A stretch of 64,000 nucleotides of DNA from Macropodus opercularis (taxonomy: Eukaryota; Chordata; Actinopteri; Anabantiformes; Osphronemidae), in contig JAUCMP010000044.1 in the NCBI GenBank assembly GCA_030770545.1, positions 186,001 to 250,000 of the forward strand, given 5' to 3'. A program made the position numbers and the translations under genes. The notes below the pieces were generated by a model. It was not told where the DNA came from and searched no databases. It saw nothing but the letters and a program-made list of their open reading frames with translations. Positions 27,401 through 41,860 of this stretch are shown in pieces. Position 1 is the first letter of the stretch. Each line of letters opens with the position of its first letter.

Positions 27401-27926
27401 GGAACTCAACTCACAGAGACATAGTCAATGAAATCACGAAACCTACGATTGGTGAACCACTGTTTTGTGTCCTGAGGAACTCAACTCACAGAGACATAGT
27501 CAATGAAATCACGAAACCTACGATTGGTGGACAAATGCCGTGTCACTTGTGGAACACAAATAGCACAGTCAAATTCCATTGAAACACCGATCCAATGATT
27601 ACTTTATGACTGACCTGTCTCCTACGGAACCGAGTCAGTTGACCCACCAAACCTACGATTGCTGGACAACTGTTCTGTCTGCCGAGGAAGTCAGGTCAAG
27701 AAGTCAGAGGTATCTGAACCACCAATCCTACGACTGGTGGTCCACTGCTCTATAACCTGAGGAACACAAGGAAAAGAGCCAGAGACATTTCACCCACCAA
27801 CTCAATGACTGGAGAACAACTGCTCTGCTCCCTCTGTAACTCAGGTCAAGTAGTAGGCGTCAATGGAACCACCGACGACTGCTCTGTACCTTGACAAACT
27901 CAAAAACAACAAAGCGTTATTAAAAA

Positions 27927-30900
27927 CACCTATCCTCCGATAGGTGGGCGAATGCTTTGTCCCTTCCGGAACACAAACAACACAGTAACAATCATTTGAA
28001 CAAGTGTTTCAATGAATGGCTGACAACTGACCTGTCTCCTAAGGAACGGACTCAATTGAACCAACAATCCTACGATTGGTAGACAACTGTTCTGTCTCCT
28101 GAGGAAGTCAGGTCTAGAGGTCAGAGGCATCTGAAACACCAAACCTATGATTGGTGAAGCATTGTTTTGTCTCCTGAGGAACTCAACTCACAGAGACATA
28201 GTCAATGAAATCACGAAACCTACGATTGGTGAACCACTGTTTTGTGTCCTGAGGAACTCAACTCACAGAGACATAGTCAATGAAATCACGAAACCTACGA
28301 TTGGTGAAACACTGTTTTGTCTCCTGAGGAACTCAACTCACAGAGACATAGTCAATGAAATCACGAAACCTACGATTGGTGGACAAATGCCGTGTCACTT
28401 GTGGAACACAAATAGCACAGTCAAATTCCATTGAAACACCGATCCAATGATTGCTTTGTGACTGACCTGTCTCCTACGGAACCGAGTCAGTTGACCCACC
28501 AAACCTACGATTGCTGGACAACTGTTCTGTCTGCCGAGGAAGTCAGGCAAGAAGTCAGAGGTATCTGAACCACCAATCCTACGACTGGTGGACCACTGCT
28601 CTATAACCTGAGGAACACAAGGAAAAGAGCCAGAGACATTTCACCCACCAACTCAATGACTGGAGAACAACTGCTCTGCTCCCTCTGTAACTCAGGTCAA
28701 GTAGTAGGCGTCAATGGAACCACCGACGACTGCTCTGTACCTCGACAAACTCAAAAACAACAAAGCGTTATTAAAAACACCTATCCTCCGATAGGTGGGC
28801 GAATGCTTTGTCCCTTCCGGAACACAAACAACACAGTAACAATCATTTGAACAAGTGTTTCAATGAATGGCTGACAACTGACCTGTCTCCTAAGGAACAG
28901 ACTCAATTGAACCACCAATCCTACGATTGGTAGACAACTGTTCTGTCTCCTGAGGAAGTCAGGTCTAGAGGTCAGAGGCATCTGAAACACCAAACCTATG
29001 ATTGGTGAAACATTGTTTTGTCTCCTGAGGAACTCAACTCACAGAGACATAGTCAATGAAATCACGAAACCTACGATTGGTGGACAAATGCCGTGTCACT
29101 TGTGGAACACAAATAGCACAGTCAAATTCCATTGAAACACCGATCCAATGATTACTTTATGACTGACCTGTCTCCTACGGAACCGAGTCAGTTGACCCAC
29201 CAAACCTACGATTGCTGGACAACTGTTCTGTCTGCCGAGGAAGTCAGGTCAAGAAGTCAGAGGTATCTGAACCACCAATCCTACGACTGGTGGACCACTG
29301 CTCTATAACCTGAGGAACACAAGGAAAAGAGCCAGAGACATTTCACCCACCAACTCAATGACTGGAGAACAACTGCTCTGCTCCCTCTGTAACTCAGGTC
29401 AAGTAGTAGGCGTCAATGGAACCACCGACGACTGCTCTGTACCTCGACAAACTCAAAAACAACAAAGCGTTATTAAAAACACCTATCCTCCGATAGGTGG
29501 GCGAATGCTTTGTCCCTTCCGGAACACAAACAACACAGTAACAATCATTTGAACAAGTGTTTCAATGAATGGCTGACAACTGACCTGTCTCCTAAGGAAC
29601 AGACTCAATTGAACCACCAATCCTACGATTGGTAGACAACTGTTCTGTCTCCTGAGGAAGTCAGGTCTAGAGGTCAGAGGCATCTGAAACACCAAACCTA
29701 TGATTGGTGAAACATTGTTTTGTCTCCTGAGGAACTCAACTCACAGAGACATAGTCAATGAAATCACGAAACCTACGATTGGTGAACCACTGTTTTGTGT
29801 CCTGAGGAACTCAACTCACAGAGACATAGTCAATGAAATCACGAAACCTACGATTGGTGAAACACTGTTTTGTCTCCTGAGGAACTCAACTCACAGAGAC
29901 ATAGTCAATGAAATCACGAAACCTACGATTGGTGGACAAATGCCGTGTCACTTGTGGAACACAAATAGCACAGTCAAATTCCATTGAAACACCGATCCAA
30001 TGATTGCTTTATGACTGACCTGTCTCCTACGGAACCGAGTCAGTTGACCCACCAAACCTACGATTGCTGGACAACTGTTCTGTCTGCCGAGGAAGTCAGG
30101 TCAAGAAGTCAGAGGTATCTGAACCACCAATCCTACGACTGGTGGACCACTGCTCTATAACCTGAGGAATACAAGGAATAGAGCAAGAGACATTTCACCC
30201 ACCAACTCAATGACTGGAGAACAACTGCTCTGCTCCCTCTGTAACTCAGGTCAAGTAGTAGGCGTCAATGGAACCACCGACGACTGCTCTGTACCTTGAC
30301 AAACTCAAAAACAACAAAGCGTTATTAAAAACACCTATCCTCCGATAGGTGGGCGAATGCTTTGTCCCTTCCGGAACACAAACAACACAGTAACAATCAT
30401 TTGAACAAGTGTTTCAATGAATGGCTGACAACTGACCTGTCTCCTAAGGAACGGACTCAATTGAACCACCAATCCTACGATTGGTGGACAACTGTTCTGT
30501 CTCCTGAGGAAGTCAGGTCTACAGGTCAGAGGCATCTGAAACACCAAACCTATGATTGGTGAAACATTGTTTTGTCTCCTGAGGAACTCAACTCACAGAG
30601 ACATAGTCAATGAAATCACGAAACCTACGATTGGTGAAACACTGTTTTGTCTCCTGAGGAACTCAACTCACAGAGACATAGTCAATGAAATCACGAAACC
30701 TACGATTGGTGAAACACTGTTTTGTCTCCTGAGGAACTCAACTCACAGAGACATAGTCAATGAAATCACGAAACCTACGATTGGTGGACAAATGCCGTGT
30801 CACTTGTGGAACACAAATAGCACAGTCAAATTCCATTGAAACACCGATCCAATGATTGCTTTATGACTGACCTGTCTCCTACGGAACCGAGTCAGTTGAC

Positions 30901-33874
30901 CCACCAAACCTACGATTGCTGGACAACTGTTCTGTCTGCCGAGGAAGTCAGGTCAAGAAGTCAGAGGTATCTGAACCACCAATCCTACGACTGGTGGACC
31001 ACTGCTCTATAACCTGAGGAACACAAGGAATAGAGCCAGAGACATTTCACCCACCAACTCAATGACTGGAGAACAACTGCCCTGCTCCCTCTGTAACTCA
31101 GGTCAAGTAGTAGGCGTCAATGGAACCACCGACGACTGCTCTGTACCTTGACAAACTCAAAAACAACAAAGCGTTATTAAAAACACCTATCCTCCGATAG
31201 GTGGGCGAATGCTTTGTCCTCTCCGGAACACAAACAACACAGTAACAATCATTTGAACAAGTGTTTCAATGAATGGCTGACAACTGACCTGTCTCCTAAG
31301 GAACGGACTCAATTGAACCACCAATCCTACGATTGGTAGACAACTGTTCTGTCTCCTGAGGAAGTCAGGTCTAGAGGTCAGAGGCATCTGAAACACCAAA
31401 CCTATGATTGGTGAAACATTGTTTTGTCTCCTGAGGAACTCAACTCACAGAGACATAGTCAATGAAATCACGAAACCTACGATTGGTGAAACACTGTTTT
31501 GTCTCCTGAGGAACTCAACTCACAGAGACATAGTCAATGAAATCACGAAACCTACGATTGGTGGACAAATGCCGTGTCACTTGTGGAACACAAATAGCAC
31601 AGTCAAATTCCATTGAAACACCGATCTAATGATTGCTTTATGACTGACCTGTCTCCTACGGAACCGAGTCAGTTGACCCACCAAACCTACGATTGCTGGA
31701 CAACTGTTCTGTCTGCCGAGGAAGTCAGGTCAAGAAGTCAGAGGTATCTGAACCACCAATCCTACGACTGGTGGACCACTGCTCTACAACCTGAGGAACA
31801 CAAGGAAAAGAGCCAGAGACATTTCACCCACCAACTCAATGACTGGAGAACAACTGCTCTGCTCCCTCTGTAACTCAGGTCAAGTAGTAGGCGTCAATGG
31901 AACCACCGACGACTGCTCTGTACCTTGACAAACTCAAAAACAACAAAGCGTTATTAAAAACACCTATCCTCCGATAGGTGGGCGAATGCTTTGTCCCTTC
32001 CGGAACACAAACAACACAGTAACAATCATTTGAACAAGTGTTTCAATGAATGGCTGACAACTGACCTGTCTCCTAAGGAACGGACTCAATTGAACCACCA
32101 ATCCTACGATTGGTAGACAACTGTTCTGTCTCCTGAGGAAGTCAGGTCTAGAGGTCAGAGGCATCTGAAACACCAAACCTATGATTGGTGAAACATTGTT
32201 TTGTCTCCTGAGGAACTCAACTCACAGAGACATAGTCAATGAAATCACGAAACCTACGATTGGTGAAACACTGTTTTGTCTCCTGAGGAACTCAACTCAC
32301 AGAGACATAGTCAATGAAATCACGAAACCTACGATTGGTGGTCAAATGCCGTGTCACTTGTGGAACACAAATAGCACAGTCAAATTCCATTGAAACACCG
32401 ATCCAATGATTGCTTTGTGACTGACCTGTCTCCTACGGAACCGAGTCAGTTGACCCACCAAACCTACGATTGCTGGACAACTGTTCTGTCTGCCGAGGAA
32501 GTCAGGTCTAGAGGTCAGAGGCATCTGAACCACTAAACCTATGATTGGTGAAACACTGTTTTGTCTCCTGAGGAACTCAACTCACAGAGACATAGTCAAT
32601 GAAATCACGAAACCTACGATTGGTGAAACACTGTTTTGTCTCCTGAGGAACTCAACTCACAGAGACATAGTCAATGAAATCACGAAACCTACGATTGGTG
32701 GTCAAATGCCGTGTCACTTGTGGAACACAAATAGCACAGTCAAATTCCATTGAAACACCGATCCAATGATTGCTTTATGACTGACCTGTCTCCTACGGAA
32801 CCGAGTCAGTTGACCCACCAAACCTACGATTGCTGGACGACTGTTCTGTCTGCCGAGGAAGTCAGGTCAAGAAGTCAGAGGTATCTGAACCACCAATCCT
32901 ACGACTGGTGGACCACTGCTCTATAACCTGAGGAACACAAGGAATAGAGCCAGAGACATTTCACCCACCAACTCAATGACTGGAGAACAACTGCCCTGCT
33001 CCCTCTGTAACTCAGGTCAAGTAGTAGGCGTCAATGGAACCACCGACGACTGCTCTGTACCTTGACAAACTCAAAAACAACAAAGCGTTATTAAAAACAC
33101 CTATCCTCCGATAGGTGGGCGAATGCTTTGTCCCTTCCGGAACACAAACAACACAGTAACAATCATTTGAACAAGTGTTTCAATGAATGGCTGACAACTG
33201 ACCTGTCTCCTAAGGAACGGACTCAATTGAACCACCAATCCTACAATTGGTAGACAACTGTTCTGTCTCCTGAGGAAGTCAGGTCTAGAGGTCAGAGGCA
33301 TCTGAAACACCAAACCTATGATTGGTGAAACACTGTTTTGTCTCCTGAGGAACTCAACTCACAGAGACATAGTCAATGAAATCACGAAACCTACAATTGG
33401 TGAAACACTGTTTTGTCTCCTGAGGAACTCAACTCACAGAGACATAGTCAATGAAATCACGAAACCTACGATTGGTGGACAAATGCCGTGTCACTTGTGG
33501 AACACAAATAGCACAGTCAAATTCCATTGAAACACCGATCCAATGATTGCTTTGTGACTGACCTGTCTCCTACGGAACCGAGTCAGTTGACCCACCAAAC
33601 CTACGATTGCTGGACAACTGTTCTGTCTGCCGAGGAAGTCAGGTCAAGAAGTCAGAGGTATCTGAACCACCAATCCTACGACTGGTGGACCACTGCTCTA
33701 TAACCTGAGGAACACAAGGAAAAGAGCCAGAGACATTTCACCCACCAACTCAATGACTGGAGAACAACTGCTCTGCTCCCTCTGTAACTCAGGTCAAGTA
33801 GTAGGCGTCAATGGAACCACCGACGACTGCTCTGTACCTTGACAAACTCAAAAACAACAAAGCGTTATTAAAAA
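27927..33874. repeat. 5.9-kb duplicated block, copy 1
   Basis: Units from 27927 onward are repeated at an offset of 5,948 bp, falling to 5,873 bp after about 30.7 kb because copy 1 has three 75-bp monomers where copy 2 (from 36497) has two. Shared markers include GAACCAACAATCC at 28050 and 33998, the GGTGGACAACTG plus TCTACAGGTC pair near 30483-30523 and 36431-36471, and the CCTCTCCGG variant at 31217 and 37090. Confidence 0.88.
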
Positions 33875-36800
33875 CACCTATCCTCCGATAGGTGGGCGAA
33901 TGCTTTGTCCCTTCCGGAACACAAACAACACAGTAACAATCATTTGAACAAGTGTTTCAATGAATGGCTGACAACTGACCTGTCTCCTAAGGAACGGACT
34001 CAATTGAACCAACAATCCTACGATTGGTAGACAACTGTTCTGTCTCCTGAGGAAGTCAGGTCTAGAGGTCAGAGGCATCTGAAACACCAAACCTATGATT
34101 GGTGAAGCATTGTTTTGTCTCCTGAGGAACTCAACTCACAGAGACATAGTCAATGAAATCACGAAACCTACGATTGGTGAACCACTGTTTTGTGTCCTGA
34201 GGAACTCAACTCACAGAGACATAGTCAATGAAATCACGAAACCTACGATTGGTGAAACACTGTTTTGTCTCCTGAGGAACTCAACTCACAGAGACATAGT
34301 CAATGAAATCACGAAACCTACGATTGGTGGACAAATGCCGTGTCACTTGTGGAACACAAATAGCACAGTCAAATTCCATTGAAACACCGATCCAATGATT
34401 GCTTTGTGACTGACCTGTCTCCTACGGAACCGAGTCAGTTGACCCACCAAACCTACGATTGCTGGACAACTGTTCTGTCTGCCGAGGAAGTCAGGCAAGA
34501 AGTCAGAGGTATCTGAACCACCAATCCTACGACTGGTGGACCACTGCTCTATAACCTGAGGAACACAAGGAAAAGAGCCAGAGACATTTCACCCACCAAC
34601 TCAATGACTGGAGAACAACTGCTCTGCTCCCTCTGTAACTCAGGTCAAGTAGTAGGCGTCAATGGAACCACCGACGACTGCTCTGTACCTCGACAAACTC
34701 AAAAACAACAAAGCGTTATTAAAAACACCTATCCTCCGATAGGTGGGCGAATGCTTTGTCCCTTCCGGAACACAAACAACACAGTAACAATCATTTGAAC
34801 AAGTGTTTCAATGAATGGCTGACAACTGACCTGTCTCCTAAGGAACAGACTCAATTGAACCACCAATCCTACGATTGGTAGACAACTGTTCTGTCTCCTG
34901 AGGAAGTCAGGTCTAGAGGTCAGAGGCATCTGAAACACCAAACCTATGATTGGTGAAACATTGTTTTGTCTCCTGAGGAACTCAACTCACAGAGACATAG
35001 TCAATGAAATCACGAAACCTACGATTGGTGGACAAATGCCGTGTCACTTGTGGAACACAAATAGCACAGTCAAATTCCATTGAAACACCGATCCAATGAT
35101 TACTTTATGACTGACCTGTCTCCTACGGAACCGAGTCAGTTGACCCACCAAACCTACGATTGCTGGACAACTGTTCTGTCTGCCGAGGAAGTCAGGTCAA
35201 GAAGTCAGAGGTATCTGAACCACCAATCCTACGACTGGTGGACCACTGCTCTATAACCTGAGGAACACAAGGAAAAGAGCCAGAGACATTTCACCCACCA
35301 ACTCAATGACTGGAGAACAACTGCTCTGCTCCCTCTGTAACTCAGGTCAAGTAGTAGGCGTCAATGGAACCACCGACGACTGCTCTGTACCTCGACAAAC
35401 TCAAAAACAACAAAGCGTTATTAAAAACACCTATCCTCCGATAGGTGGGCGAATGCTTTGTCCCTTCCGGAACACAAACAACACAGTAACAATCATTTGA
35501 ACAAGTGTTTCAATGAATGGCTGACAACTGACCTGTCTCCTAAGGAACAGACTCAATTGAACCACCAATCCTACGATTGGTAGACAACTGTTCTGTCTCC
35601 TGAGGAAGTCAGGTCTAGAGGTCAGAGGCATCTGAAACACCAAACCTATGATTGGTGAAACATTGTTTTGTCTCCTGAGGAACTCAACTCACAGAGACAT
35701 AGTCAATGAAATCACGAAACCTACGATTGGTGAACCACTGTTTTGTGTCCTGAGGAACTCAACTCACAGAGACATAGTCAATGAAATCACGAAACCTACG
35801 ATTGGTGAAACACTGTTTTGTCTCCTGAGGAACTCAACTCACAGAGACATAGTCAATGAAATCACGAAACCTACGATTGGTGGACAAATGCCGTGTCACT
35901 TGTGGAACACAAATAGCACAGTCAAATTCCATTGAAACACCGATCCAATGATTGCTTTATGACTGACCTGTCTCCTACGGAACCGAGTCAGTTGACCCAC
36001 CAAACCTACGATTGCTGGACAACTGTTCTGTCTGCCGAGGAAGTCAGGTCAAGAAGTCAGAGGTATCTGAACCACCAATCCTACGACTGGTGGACCACTG
36101 CTCTATAACCTGAGGAATACAAGGAATAGAGCAAGAGACATTTCACCCACCAACTCAATGACTGGAGAACAACTGCTCTGCTCCCTCTGTAACTCAGGTC
36201 AAGTAGTAGGCGTCAATGGAACCACCGACGACTGCTCTGTACCTTGACAAACTCAAAAACAACAAAGCGTTATTAAAAACACCTATCCTCCGATAGGTGG
36301 GCGAATGCTTTGTCCCTTCCGGAACACAAACAACACAGTAACAATCATTTGAACAAGTGTTTCAATGAATGGCTGACAACTGACCTGTCTCCTAAGGAAC
36401 GGACTCAATTGAACCACCAATCCTACGATTGGTGGACAACTGTTCTGTCTCCTGAGGAAGTCAGGTCTACAGGTCAGAGGCATCTGAAACACCAAACCTA
36501 TGATTGGTGAAACATTGTTTTGTCTCCTGAGGAACTCAACTCACAGAGACATAGTCAATGAAATCACGAAACCTACGATTGGTGAAACACTGTTTTGTCT
36601 CCTGAGGAACTCAACTCACAGAGACATAGTCAATGAAATCACGAAACCTACGATTGGTGGACAAATGCCGTGTCACTTGTGGAACACAAATAGCACAGTC
36701 AAATTCCATTGAAACACCGATCCAATGATTGCTTTATGACTGACCTGTCTCCTACGGAACCGAGTCAGTTGACCCACCAAACCTACGATTGCTGGACAAC

Positions 36801-39500
36801 TGTTCTGTCTGCCGAGGAAGTCAGGTCAAGAAGTCAGAGGTATCTGAACCACCAATCCTACGACTGGTGGACCACTGCTCTATAACCTGAGGAACACAAG
36901 GAATAGAGCCAGAGACATTTCACCCACCAACTCAATGACTGGAGAACAACTGCCCTGCTCCCTCTGTAACTCAGGTCAAGTAGTAGGCGTCAATGGAACC
37001 ACCGACGACTGCTCTGTACCTTGACAAACTCAAAAACAACAAAGCGTTATTAAAAACACCTATCCTCCGATAGGTGGGCGAATGCTTTGTCCTCTCCGGA
37101 ACACAAACAACACAGTAACAATCATTTGAACAAGTGTTTCAATGAATGGCTGACAACTGACCTGTCTCCTAAGGAACGGACTCAATTGAACCACCAATCC
37201 TACGATTGGTAGACAACTGTTCTGTCTCCTGAGGAAGTCAGGTCTAGAGGTCAGAGGCATCTGAAACACCAAACCTATGATTGGTGAAACATTGTTTTGT
37301 CTCCTGAGGAACTCAACTCACAGAGACATAGTCAATGAAATCACGAAACCTACGATTGGTGAAACACTGTTTTGTCTCCTGAGGAACTCAACTCACAGAG
37401 ACATAGTCAATGAAATCACGAAACCTACGATTGGTGGACAAATGCCGTGTCACTTGTGGAACACAAATAGCACAGTCAAATTCCATTGAAACACCGATCT
37501 AATGATTGCTTTATGACTGACCTGTCTCCTACGGAACCGAGTCAGTTGACCCACCAAACCTACGATTGCTGGACAACTGTTCTGTCTGCCGAGGAAGTCA
37601 GGTCAAGAAGTCAGAGGTATCTGAACCACCAATCCTACGACTGGTGGACCACTGCTCTATAACCTGAGGAACACAAGGAAAAGAGCCAGAGACATTTCAC
37701 CCACCAACTCAATGACTGGAGAACAACTGCTCTGCTCCCTCTGTAACTCAGGTCAAGTAGTAGGCGTCAATGGAACCACCGACGACTGCTCTGTACCTTG
37801 ACAAACTCAAAAACAACAAAGCGTTATTAAAAACACCTATCCTCCGATAGGTGGGCGAATGCTTTGTCCCTTCCGGAACACAAACAACACAGTAACAATC
37901 ATTTGAACAAGTGTTTCAATGAATGGCTGACAACTGACCTGTCTCCTAAGGAACGGACTCAATTGAACCACCAATCCTACGATTGGTAGACAACTGTTCT
38001 GTCTCCTGAGGAAGTCAGGTCTAGAGGTCAGAGGCATCTGAAACACCAAACCTATGATTGGTGAAACATTGTTTTGTCTCCTGAGGAACTCAACTCACAG
38101 AGACATAGTCAATGAAATCACGAAACCTACGATTGGTGAAACACTGTTTTGTCTCCTGAGGAACTCAACTCACAGAGACATAGTCAATGAAATCACGAAA
38201 CCTACGATTGGTGGTCAAATGCCGTGTCACTTGTGGAACACAAATAGCACAGTCAAATTCCATTGAAACACCGATCCAATGATTGCTTTGTGACTGACCT
38301 GTCTCCTACGGAACCGAGTCAGTTGACCCACCAAACCTACGATTGCTGGACAACTGTTCTGTTTGCCGAGGAAGTCAGGTCTAGAGGTCAGAGGCATCTG
38401 AACCACTAAACCTATGATTGGTGAAACACTGTTTTGTCTCCTGAGGAACTCAACTCACAGAGACATAGTCAATGAAATCACGAAACCTACGATTGGTGAA
38501 ACACTGTTTTGTCTCCTGAGGAACTCAACTCACAGAGACATAGTCAATGAAATCACGAAACCTACGATTGGTGGTCAAATGCCGTGTCACTTGTGGAACA
38601 CAAATAGCACAGTCAAATTCCATTGAAACACCGATCCAATGATTGCTTTATGACTGACCTGTCTCCTACGGAACCGAGTCAGTTGACCCACCAAACCTAC
38701 GATTGCTGGACGACTGTTCTGTCTGCCGAGGAAGTCAGGTCAAGAAGTCAGAGGTATCTGAACCACCAATCCTACGACTGGTGGACCACTGCTCTATAAC
38801 CTGAGGAACACAAGGAATAGAGCCAGAGACATTTCACCCACCAACTCAATGACTGGAGAACAACTGCCCTGCTCCCTCTGTAACTCAGGTCAAGTAGTAG
38901 GCGTCAATGGAACCACCGACGACTGCTCTGTACCTTGACAAACTCAAAAACAACAAAGCGTTATTAAAAACACCTATCCTCCGATAGGTGGGCGAATGCT
39001 TTGTCCCTTCCGGAACACAAACAACACAGTAACAATCATTTGAACAAGTGTTTCAATGAATGGCTGACAACTGACCTGTCTCCTAAGGAACGGACTCAAT
39101 TGAACCACCAATCCTACAATTGGTAGACAACTGTTCTGTCTCCTGAGGAAGTCAGGTCTAGAGGTCAGAGGCATCTGAAACACCAAACCTATGATTGGTG
39201 AAACACTGTTTTGTCTCCTGAGGAACTCAACTCACAGAGACATAATCAATGAAATCACGAAACCTACAATTGGTGAAACACTGTTTTGTCTCCTGAGGAA
39301 CTCAACTCACAGAGACATAGTCAATGAAATCACGAAACCTACGATTGGTGGACAAATGCCGTGTCACTTGTGGAACACAAATAGCACAGTCAAATTCCAT
39401 TGAAACACCGATCCAATGATTGCTTTGTGACTGACCTGTCTCCTACGGAACCGAGTCAGTTGACCCACCAAACCTACGATTGCTGGACAACTGTTCTGTC
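33875..39500. repeat. 5.9-kb duplicated block, copy 2
   Basis: Second tandem copy of the block starting at 27927, one 75-bp monomer shorter. The match fades near 39.5 kb, where this copy carries the 13-bp deletion form of monomer 3 (39510). The right border is approximate. Confidence 0.82.
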
Positions 39501-40511
39501 TGCCGAGGAAGTCAGAGGTATCTGAACAACCAATCCTACGACTGGTGGACCACTGCTCTATAACCTGAGGAACACAAGGAAAAGAGCCAGAGACATTTCA
39601 CCCACCAACTCAATGACTGGAGAACAACTGCTCTGCTCCCTCTGTAACTCAGGTCAAGTAGTAGGCGTCAATGGAACCACCGACGACTGCTCTGTACCTT
39701 GACAAACTCTAAAACAACAAAGCGTTATTAAAAACACCTATCCTCCGATAGGTGGGCGAATGCTTTGTCCCTTCCGGAACACAAACAACACAGTAACAAT
39801 CATTTGAACAAGTGTTTCAATGAATGGCTGACAACTGACCTGTCTCCTAAGGGACGGACTCAATTGAACCACCAATCCTACGATTGGTAGACAACTGTTC
39901 TGTCTCCTGAGGAAGTCAGGTCTAGAGGTCAGAGGCATCTGAAACACCAAACCTATGATTGGTGAAACATTGTTTTGTCTCCTGAGGAACTCAACTCACA
40001 GAGACATAGTCAATGAAATCACGAAACCTACGATTGCTAAAACACTGTTTTGTCTCCTGAGGAACTCAACTCACAGAGACATAGTCAATGAAATCACGAA
40101 ACCTACGATTGGTGGACAAATGCAGTGTCACTTGTGGAACACAAATAGCACAGTCAAATTCCATTGAAACACCGATCCAATGATTGCTTTATGACTGACC
40201 TGTCTCCTACGGAACCGAGTCAGTTGACCCACCAAACCTACGATTGCTGGACAACTGTTCTGTCTGCCGAGGAAGTCAGGTCAAGAAGTCAGAGGGATCT
40301 GAACCACCAATCCTACGACTGGTGGACCACTGCTCTATAACCTGAGGAACACAAGGAAAAGAGCCAGAGACATTTCACCCACCAACTCAATGACTGGAGA
40401 ACAACTGCTCTGCTCCCTCTGTAACTCAGGTCAAGTAGTAGGCGTCAATGGAACCACCGACGACTGCTCTGTACCTTGACAAACTCAAAAACAACAAAGC
40501 GTTATTAAAAA

Positions 40512-41860
40512 CACCTATCCTCCGATAGGTGGGCGAATGCTTTGTCCCTTCCGGAACACAAACAACACAGTAACAATCATTTGAACAAGTGTTTCAATGA
40601 ATGGCTGACAACTGACCTGTCTCCTAAGGAACGGACTCAATTGAACCACCAATCCTACGATTGGTAGACAACTGTTCTGTCTCCTGAGGAAGTCAGGTCT
40701 AGAGGTCAGAGGCATCTGAAACACCAAACCTATGATTGGTGAAACATTGTTTTGTCTCCTGAGGAACTCAACTCACAGAGACATAGTCAATGAAATCACG
40801 AAACCTACGATTGGTGGACAAATGCCGTGTTACTTGTGGAACACAAATAGCACAGTCAAATTCAATTGAAACACCGATCCAATGATTGCTTTATGACTGA
40901 CCTGTCTCCTACGGAACCGAGTCAGTTGACCCACCAAACCTACGATTGCTGGACAACTGTTCTGTCTGCCGAGGAAGTCAGGTCAAGAAGTCAGAGGTAT
41001 CTGAACCACCAATCCTACGACTGGTGGACCACTGCTCTATAACCTGAGGAACACAAGGAAAAGAGCCAGAGACATTTCACCCACCAACTCAATGACTGGA
41101 GAACAACTGCTCTGCTCCCTCTGTAACTCAGGTCAAGTAGTAGGCGTCAATGGAACCACCGACGATTGCTCTGTACCTTGACAAACTCAAAAACAACAAA
41201 GCCTTTTTAAAACACCTATCCTCCGATAGGTGAGAGAATGCTTTGTCCCTTCCGGAACACAAACAACACAGTAACAATCATTTGAACAAGTGTTTCAATG
41301 AATGGCTGACAACTGACCTGTCTCCTAAGGAACGGACTCAATTGAACCACCAATCCTACGATTGGTAGACAACTGTTCTGTCTCCTGAGGAAGTCAGGTC
41401 TAGAGGTCAGAGGCATCTGAAACACCAAACCTATGATTGGTGAAACACTGTTTTGTCTCCTGAGGAACTCAACTCACAGAGACATAGTCAATGAAATCAC
41501 GAAACCTACGATTGGTGAAACACTGTTTTGTCTCCTGAGGAACTCAACTCACAGAGACATAGTCAATGAAATCACGAAACCTACGATTGGTGGACAAATG
41601 CCGTGTCACTTGTGGAACACAAATAGCACAGTCAAATTCCATTGAAACACCGATCCAATGATTGCTTTATGACTGACCTGTCTCCTACGGAACCGAGTCA
41701 GTTGACCCATCAATCCTACGATTGCTGGACAACTGTTCTGTCTGCCGAGGAAGTCAGGTCAAGAAGTCAGAGGTATCTGGACCACCAATCCTACGACTGG
41801 TGGACCACTGCTCTATAACCTGAGGAACACAAGGAAAAGAGCCAGAGACATTTCACCCAC
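40512..41860. repeat. Block repeated at 44320-45668 (offset 3,808 bp)
   Basis: Both stretches carry the otherwise unseen change of GCGTTATTAAAAACACC to GCCTTTTTAAAACACC (41202 and 45010), GACGATTGC, and a GGTGAG variant beside the dyad. Similarity is lost by about 41.95 kb, where the CTCGAC form meets CTTGAC at 45.76 kb. The borders are approximate. Confidence 0.78.
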
